Of a stretch of DNA of 64,000 nt, positions 57,752 through 64,000 are shown piece after piece. How positions within the stretch are numbered: position 1 is the first letter of the stretch; each line of letters opens with the position of its first letter. The translations under genes and the position numbers were made by a program. The DNA is taken from assembly GCF_029227915.1 (NCBI RefSeq), contig NC_079875.1:23431001-23495000 (forward strand), read 5' to 3'. This DNA comes from Hydractinia symbiolongicarpus (lineage: Eukaryota > Cnidaria > Hydrozoa > Anthoathecata > Hydractiniidae). The notes under the pieces are model-generated. The model did no database searches. It had not been told where the DNA came from and saw nothing but the letters and a program-made list of their open reading frames with translations.

Positions 57752-57759
57752 TTAAAATA

Positions 57760-58540
57760 ATGTTTTATTATTGTAATAACATATACAGTACCGCTTAAAT
57801 GTACACAAGTTTTAGGATCTCATGTCTCATTTCTACATAAATATCTTTTATTCATTACCTCTTTTGTAGACTGCGTAATTGAAGAATTAAAAACAGCGCT
57901 CCATTTTTTGCGTTTTTATTTCCATGTGATTTCTTTGAATAATATTACTCGCTACAGTTTTATTTAGGAGCTCGATTGTTCACGCACATAAGGAATAAGT
58001 TCGTATTTTATGCGAGTTATTATTCACTTGTCTAACACATTTTAGGACCGTGCCAAGGTGCATGCGCGCGATCGCGCACCTAATATGAGGCAGTCTGCAA
58101 AATCATTTTTATACATCTTAAATAACGAAACGTTGTGGTAAAAAAAAATAGTTAGGTGTGATTCACACTGGCTAATATTCACATTGCACTTGTAAATTTT
58201 GCTTACAAGTGCGATTTTTTGCACTCCATATAGCACTGGTAATTTTTTAGCGGGTGCTTTTTCTGGCTCTGGCCTGACATATTAGAAAAGTTAACTCATT
58301 GTGGGTATTAAATGTGTGTTTTTGTAAAATAAACTTCACACAAAAATCATTGCTACCTGTTTTGTTTTGTCTTAAAATGTTTGTATGTTTTTTTGTGTCA
58401 TAAAACAAACGATACAAAGTACATTATATACTTCGTTATGCTAAACGAAAACAATATTAAGTGCTTTGTTTAAAGTAAAAAGTACAAACGAAGTCCATAC
58501 AAACTTTTTTATAACATGATACAAAATGTTTTCTTGTAAC
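57760..58540. other. No recognisable gene
   Basis: AT-rich sequence upstream of the SET-recombinase gene. A GC-rich palindromic word 'tgcgcgcgatcgcgca' lies at 58063-58078. No ORF with a known domain. The missing first exon of the gene may be here or further right, but I could not identify it. Confidence 0.35.
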
Positions 58541-58547
58541 TTAAAAA

Positions 58548-58671
58548 AGGAATATGGCCACGTTAAAGCTTTGTAGAGACATTTTCTCATCATTTGAAAA
58601 ATAAATACAACTTTCAAGCTTCATAGAGACGTTTTCTCATCACTTTAAAAAGAAATATGGCCACGTTAAAT
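58548..58671 (+). repeat. Interlocked tandem repeat, about 57-bp period
   Basis: 'gctt..tagagac.ttttctca' occurs at about 58567 and 58618, and 'aatatggccacgttaaa' at about 58551 and 58654, giving about two full units. Confidence 0.75.
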
Positions 58672-60640
58672 ATATAATATATATGTAAATATATGGTAGT
58701 ATAAAGACAAAGTGATTTTATGCCAAATACAAGTCAAAATATAGTACGTTTATATTAGGCCTGTTAAGTATTACTTATAATTTATTAATTATAATCGAAT
58801 AATTATTCTATTGAATTCTTCACCACCATCATTTGCATGGTGAAATTTAGCCCATAGTAGGATTAAGTACTTTTTTCTACAAGAAAAAAAACTTACTTTT
58901 GACATTGATGCAAACTTTTATTTATTGTCAATTTACCTAGTAACAAAGATTTAAATATGCTAAACATAGACCATAATATATTGTTCTGTTTCACATGAAA
59001 ACCTATTACCATAATCAACTTTTTTTAACATATATATACATAGATATTTCAGGGTGTTTGTAGTTGCGGCAATCATGTCTCAGCTGAATAGAACCAACCA
59101 CAATAATTTACAAAATGATTAATTAAATGTGTGAGTGGGTCAGGAATACACAGCGGGGTGCAACTTACCGAAAGAGATTCAGGAGAGTTTACTGTATTTA
59201 AAGAAACTCCTAATTTTGCAAGGAAAAGACTATACATTTGTTTAAAAAATTAAGCAAAACATATACTTTTTTATTGTAGTAAAACATCGTTACTATATCT
59301 GAGCATCCCACAAACTACCAATTCAGAAAATCAAATAATTTATGACAACATTAATTTATCAATCAAAACAAGATTTGCTTAAATTTGACGGAAAACATAA
59401 TTCAGATATACTGTGATAGTATTGTTCTGCCCAATCTTAGGAGACTGCCCAATATTTGGACATAAAAATGCCCAGTTCGTCAAAAGATTAGGCAGGAGAC
59501 CATGGATGTGACACACAAGCTCTGTTGTTTGCAAGACCCTACAAACATTCTCAGGCACATAAAAATATATTTGGGGTATGTACATCAAAAACGAATTTGC
59601 CAGTACTGTTGAATTGACCAGGCCAGATTTGGCTAAGACGGGGGCCGTTTCAAGATTGGGCAGAACAGTATCATTGGGAAATTAGCAAGATAGTTTGATG
59701 ATATTGTTTTCGAAAACGCTGTATTTGATCCAATTTGATCAATAGACATATAGTTAAAATTGTAATACTATTCTCACTTCAAGGGAAGGTTATATTTTTT
59801 GTGGTGAGTCAATAAATGTAAGCTTGCTGTATCAAGCTGGTTTCTAATGTCTGACATCAAGCAATGACAGATGAGCATTAAGTGCACAAGAATATGTGCA
59901 TGATTCTGTGCAAAAATGCAAATTTGGACCAGAAAACACACACACATTAAGGTTCCAGTATTTTGTGCAATTCAAACAACCATATTTCAACCATGACAAT
60001 ATACAGTAGTAAAAGCTGTTGATGTGTGCAAACTGAAATTGAAAGCTATGACCTTGACCAAAAGAATAATAAGGCGTCAAATAAGAAAAACTGTTTTTAC
60101 ACTCAGCTATGCTAGCTAGCTATCACAGTGAAGTTAGTTTTAGTCAAATTCACAAGAAAATAAAAGAAAACAAAGAAAGTAAGAAACAGAAAATAAAAAC
60201 ACAAGAAACTTTGGCGGCTCAAAGCGCGAAGAACTTTCCCGCATCCAATATATGACGTAATGTTGGTCAATACTGCTACGCTATTGGTCAACAGTTTTTG
60301 GTTGCCTTTATATATAAATGGCGAACATAGTTACGCTAAATTCAGCGGTGCCTGGAGAAATTATGAAAAGGTATATGGTTACAATAGATTACACTTTGTT
60401 TTGCCCTCGAAAGGACATGGTCAGAGAATCTATATACTTTAAATTTTTAAGTTTTTAGTTCCTAGTTACGCCTGTGTATGTTAAGGGGTTTATAATCTTG
60501 GGTAATTAGATCATTTTAATTTGTTGTCTTACTTGTTCAGTTATTTTTGTTAATGTTTTTTAAATTTCTTATAGACTGAGCAAGTTGAATTTTGTAAACA
60601 AACTTTATGTAGACAGTTGTTTCATAAAAATGGAGTGTAA
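58672..60640. other. No recognisable gene; one inverted-repeat element inside
   Basis: Only short frames without motifs. A TATA-like 'tatatataaatgg' preceded by 'atgacgtaatg' occurs at 60252-60320 and could be a promoter, with no gene recognised behind it. The element at 59411-59676 is listed separately. Confidence 0.3.
59411..59676. mobile_element. Candidate MITE, about 265 bp
   Basis: 'tgttctgcccaatctt' (about 59423-59438) has an exact complement at about 59652-59668, with weaker pairing continuing inward ('gcccaatatttgg' and 'gccaaatctggcc' complement). A clear target duplication was not seen. No coding capacity. Confidence 0.55.
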
Positions 60641-60659
60641 AGGTTTTAGCCATATAGCT

Positions 60660-60695
60660 GTTCTGCCTGGATAATGAACATTATCCAGGCAGAAC
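60660..60695. repeat. Perfect palindrome, 17-bp arms
   Basis: 'gttctgcctggataatg', 'aa', then the exact complement. It starts a cluster of imperfect repeats and is a strong cruciform candidate. Confidence 0.9.
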
Positions 60696-60718
60696 ATATC
60701 CAGCCTGATTAAGTAGCT

Positions 60719-60900
60719 TGCCCTGGTTAAAAACAGGGCAGGAAATACATAATCAGGGCAACATAATCAGGACAGGCCGGCTTATTACTCAAAAAATATT
60801 ATTTGGCACTTATAAAAGGAACATAATCAGGTCAGGCCAGATTGTGTACGACAGTCTAATATTATTTCTCACTTATTATAGAATGAACATAATCGGGGCA
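60719..60900 (+). repeat. Short dispersed-tandem repeats of 'acataatcagg.ca'
   Basis: Four copies of 'acataatc.gg.ca' (about 60748, 60762, 60821 and 60887). The last two are embedded in longer units of about 70 bp ('aggcc.g.tt.t.a' ... 'aatattattt' ... 'acttat.a'). A related piece 'tatgtatgacaggcaaatat' lies beyond the next MITE at 61391, so that MITE probably landed inside this array. Confidence 0.65.
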
Positions 60901-61374
60901 AAGGTGCCGATAAGCCGCAAACGCCCGCATATATAAGGGCGAGTTCGGGCGACTTTTCGAATTAAATTGACGGTTGTCCGCCGAAACCGCCTGCACTTTC
61001 CTGAACTCGCTCGAAACATTCCCGAAATGCAACACCTTGTAACATAAACATGGCGGACGACAATTGAAAGAACACGCTTGAAGAGAAAGGAGGTAATAAA
61101 GTTTATATATAAGTTATTTATCAAGTAAATCTTATCAAAAACCATAAAAAACATTTCTTTTAAGAACTTAGCTTCCATATAGTTAGTTCATTTTAATTTT
61201 TATACTTTTTAAATAATTCTTCGAGAGTCATTTATGGTGAATCTTTTTTTTTTCTCGGGCATTGTTCGGGACTATGCGGGTTTTTTCGGGCAAAGACCTG
61301 AATTTTTTTTAAAACGCCGAACTCGCCCGAAAACGCCCGCACTTTTTACGGCGTATGCGGCTTATCGGCACCCT
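60901..61374. mobile_element. GC-rich-ended MITE, about 474 bp
   Basis: The ends 'aggtgccgataagccgcaaa' (60902 on) and '...atgcggcttatcggcaccct' (to 61374) form inverted repeats. Further inside, 'acgcccgca', 'cgagttcgggcg' and their complements extend pairing to about 60 bp. The interior is AT-rich and non-coding. The target duplication is unclear. Confidence 0.8.
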
Positions 61375-61544
61375 CGTGGGCAGGCCCACTTATGTATGAC
61401 AGGCAAATATTATTCTTTATTGAATTTCCGTGCCCGCAGGCGTAGGAAATTCTTTAAAACCGTCGTTTTTTCTTTCGGAGCATTTTTTAAGAAAAAATCG
61501 ACCCTGGAATTTCACGTTCCTCCGTCACAGATTCAAACTTCTTA

Positions 61545-61890
61545 CCCAAGCTCCCTAACTACTTGGAAGTCATCTAAATGACGTTTCAGGCCAAAATCGG
61601 TATTTGTTTTCGACAAAATTTGGCACAGTTAACAAAAAAGTGTGCTAAACATAATGGTGACATAATAATTTTGATTTTTGTCACCTAAATGTCATTTTAG
61701 GCCAAAATTGGTCCAAAAATTATAACTACTTTATTATAAACAAAATTTGGCACAGAAAAAAAGTATGCTGAAAATGATGGTCACATCAAAATTTTGATTT
61801 TTTGTCAACTAAATGCTGTTTAAGACCATAAACGTTTCAAGCGCAAGACTTTTAACTATGAATGATAGGCTGTAATTTTGTTAGCAATTT
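61545..61890 (+). repeat. Repeat X, copy 2, with internal units
   Basis: Begins 'ctacttggaagtcatctaaa' and ends near 'tatgaatgataggctgtaat', matching 36740-36910 in inverse orientation. Between these, three imperfect units of about 110-125 bp start at about 61571, 61681 and 61806 ('gtca.ctaaatg.c.tt.agg'). Copy 1 has one unit only. Confidence 0.75.
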
Positions 61891-63317
61891 CTTTTAAAAT
61901 GTGAGTTTATTATGACACGTTTCGTTTTGTTTGCGTTTGTTTAAGATATAATGTCACATGTGTGCTTTATCTTCAGAGCTTAATGCACCAAACCTCTTCG
62001 AATGTCTGGCACGATAACACAACGAATTAGCAGGTTGTCATCAAATATTTTGGTAGCGAGCGGAAATTCTTAGAGCCCCCAGGGCTTCTTGTATTATGCT
62101 TCAGAACAAGTCCATTGACGTCTTTGAAGGAATTCATATGATTGATGCCTTAAAAAGTGCTGCCATAGCTACCCGAAATCGGTTGATGCTTACCATGACA
62201 TTTGGTGTTAGAAAGCTATATTTTTAGCTCAAAAAGTGTGTTACTCCTGCAAAATCTGGGACTTGTGGCCGTCAAAGAAAGAGGTCCAACATTCCTGCTG
62301 ATAACATTTCAGAATATTTCAAACGGACAACAACTATTCCAATGTTGGTGCTGGAGTTTATTTTTAAGTAAGATGCGCTCTCTCATCAAAATTTAAGTGA
62401 ATTAATTCAATAGTAAGGTTATAATAAAATATTGGTAATAAATAGTAAAAAGTAATAGTAGTAGTGTCGTAAATAATTATATAATAAGAAATACTCTCCC
62501 CTTTTTTTTGGTGATGACAAACCTGCTTGATTTCAAAATGTTCCCCGGGCTCAGTAACTTCGCTGACAGTACCTGGGTCAAGGAGCAACTAAGTTTTTTT
62601 CTTTTCTCCATTGATGATTGCGATTGTGATTGCTATAATGACATGATTAATCCATACCTTCCTTTTGTTAAATTTTTCACACATAAGTTATATACAAATT
62701 GTAACAAAACAGGGTAGCTGTAATGATAATATTTTTGCAAGGATTTTTTGTAAAACACTGACCATACACTGTTGTATGGTAGTAACAAAACAGGTAGCTG
62801 TAATGATAATAATATTTTTTAAGGATAAATACACTTATTCTTAGCGTTTAAGTCTTATCATTGAATTCCTGTGCGTGCAGATGACAGAGCCCCTCTCTTT
62901 GCTTCTCTATGTTTCTTTTCTTGCCTACCGGGCTCGGCATGACTCCGGCCGACAGTACCTGGTTTCTGGAGCGGCAGTATGACTGTCCATGTTGGACTTA
63001 ACAAGCTATATTTTCAATATGTTTTTCGTTTGTCCTACAGGCATGCTGACGAGCCCTGACATTGGGGGAAACAGTCTTATTTATTGCGGTGCAGAAGCGA
63101 TTGCGAAAATATTCCTATTCTGTCATACCTGAGGCCTTACAAATTAAAACACTTATATACGCATTGGTTGCGTAAAACACGCAAAGACCCGAAGCAGTGT
63201 TTTTTTTGTTTTTTTTTTACGCTTTGACATAGTAAAAAAATTGCCTACATCCGTGCCTGGCGAGGTAGTACGACCTTTAAAAATGTAGGTTGTATAATTA
63301 TAAATGGACTGCATCAA
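61891..63317. other. No recognisable gene; R1-like tail duplicates
   Basis: 'ggtagctgtaatgataat' occurs at about 62711 and 62795 preceded by 'taacaaaaca'. It is the complement of the R1 tail, duplicated with an 83-bp period. Paired words 'ccgggctc', 'gacagtacctgg' recur at 62545-62580 and 62929-62965, hinting at a diverged duplication of about 390 bp. No gene seen. Confidence 0.45.
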
Positions 63318-63566
63318 ATTTCTATTTTGCAGAAATAGGGCACACAATTTATATGTAGTGTTGAAACGTTCCAGATTAATTTCAATGTGCAATTGGATTT
63401 AGAATAAGTATATATACACCATTTTTCTACTTTGTAGAAACAGGGCACACAATTTATTTTTTGACTTGAAACATTACAGGTTATTTTGATTTGTGCCACT
63501 GTGGGCTGTTATATTGATTTTTCTATTTTTGCAGAAATGGGGCACATATATTTTTTGACTTAAGGC
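63318..63566 (+). repeat. Tandem repeat, three units of about 110 bp
   Basis: Units start 'tttctattttgcagaaat', 'tttctactttgtagaaac' and 'tttctatttttgcagaaa', each followed by 'ggggcaca..a.tt' and 'gacttgaaac.tt.cag'. The third unit is split by the MITE that follows and resumes at 63968. Confidence 0.75.
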
Positions 63567-63967
63567 CAAGATTCACACACGGAAAACGTTCCGCGGACCG
63601 GACCGGATCAAACAAAAACAAAGCTTTGCCCATGCACATTGTTAGCTCATTACGCAATCGAAACGGAAAATTGTGCAGTCCGAGAAGCTAGAAGACAGTT
63701 GAAATGTTTTTAACTTTTTTTCTGGTCCGCGAAGCGACTAGCATTTTTGACCAATACCAAGCTACAAAATATAGCCAAGTGACATCAAGAAACGACCGGC
63801 AGAAGCAAGCACATGTTTTTTATCCATATTATGTTGTTATTATTGTCGTAGCAACGTAGAAATTAATATTCGGTCTTTAACGTACTGGAACAGAACGGAA
63901 CGAAACAGAACAGATTTTTATCGTTATCCGGTTCGGTCCGTGGAACGTTTTGCGTGTGTGGATACTG
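63567..63967. mobile_element. MITE with about 38-bp inverted ends, inserted in a tandem-repeat unit
   Basis: Left 'ttcacacacggaaaacgttc' with 'cgcggaccggaccggat', and right 'atccggttcggtccgtgg' with 'aacgttttgcgtgtgtgg', are inverted complements with few mismatches. The interrupted repeat unit lets the site be read: 'gactt' stands on both sides, suggesting a duplication near 'gacttaa'. Ends beginning CA(A)G and the likely duplication suggest a hAT-type parent, not proven. Confidence 0.75.
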
Positions 63968-64000
63968 GACTTTAAACGTTACTGGTTATTTTGACTTTTG

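Noticed and set aside
60252-60320. Promoter with CRE-like and TATA-like words
   Set aside because: Suggestive words only; no gene was recognised downstream and AT-rich DNA yields such words often.

Overview
This window looks like nuclear DNA of an early-branching metazoan, most likely a cnidarian and possibly a hydrozoan. It is strongly AT-rich and intergenic space is long. Host-like genes are split into many short exons with GT-AG borders, and there is a very mixed load of cnidarian-style transposable elements: Penelope-like, BEL/Pao, DIRS, several LINE types, Helitron, hAT-like, PIF/Harbinger, an IS3-like integrase element and Crypton-like tyrosine recombinases. No bacterial operons, rRNA, CRISPR or clear functional tRNA was seen. 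The taxon is inferred from element and protein style, not from a diagnostic marker.

Left part, 1-40000, is a nested transposon graveyard. In order it holds: an interspersed repeat (here R1); two adjacent tRNA-derived SINE copies; a Penelope-like element whose 3' end is repeated in inverted orientation (2940-5530); an RT-deleted BEL/Pao element (7331-10520); a Helitron helicase with an OB-fold partner (10624-13430); a LINE whose middle is deleted (13428-14760); a DIRS element (14925-15325 and 18456-19275) split by a young hAT-like transposon with intact 781-residue ORF, perfect 14-bp inverted ends and a GATAA duplication (15326-18455); more R1 copies; a PIF/Harbinger element with intact transposase and a broken Myb-like partner (23523-26490); a decayed tyrosine recombinase copy (27055-28065); LINE fragments; a Pif1-like helicase fragment; and an IS3-like integrase pseudogene (38168-39335).

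Right part, 40000-64000, carries the host-like genes. A UBL-HECT E3-like locus (40271-41431, minus) lies downstream of the most interesting feature. That feature is a minus-strand gene, 56300 down to 43772, reconstructed here from 26 exons whose reading phases all match. It joins a KMT5A-like SET methyltransferase domain, a long acidic region with an internal 129-residue duplication, paired zinc-finger-like Cys/His motifs, a tyrosine-recombinase (Crypton/phage integrase fold) domain with R-R-H-Y motifs in place, and a C-terminal basic stretch and short helical DNA-binding-like module. The promoter-proximal exon(s) with the start codon were not found.

Beyond 56500 the sequence is mostly non-coding, with several MITEs. 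These include two abutting elements that share a TTAA-like border, a GC-rich-ended MITE at 60901-61374, and one inserted inside a tandem-repeat unit near the right edge.
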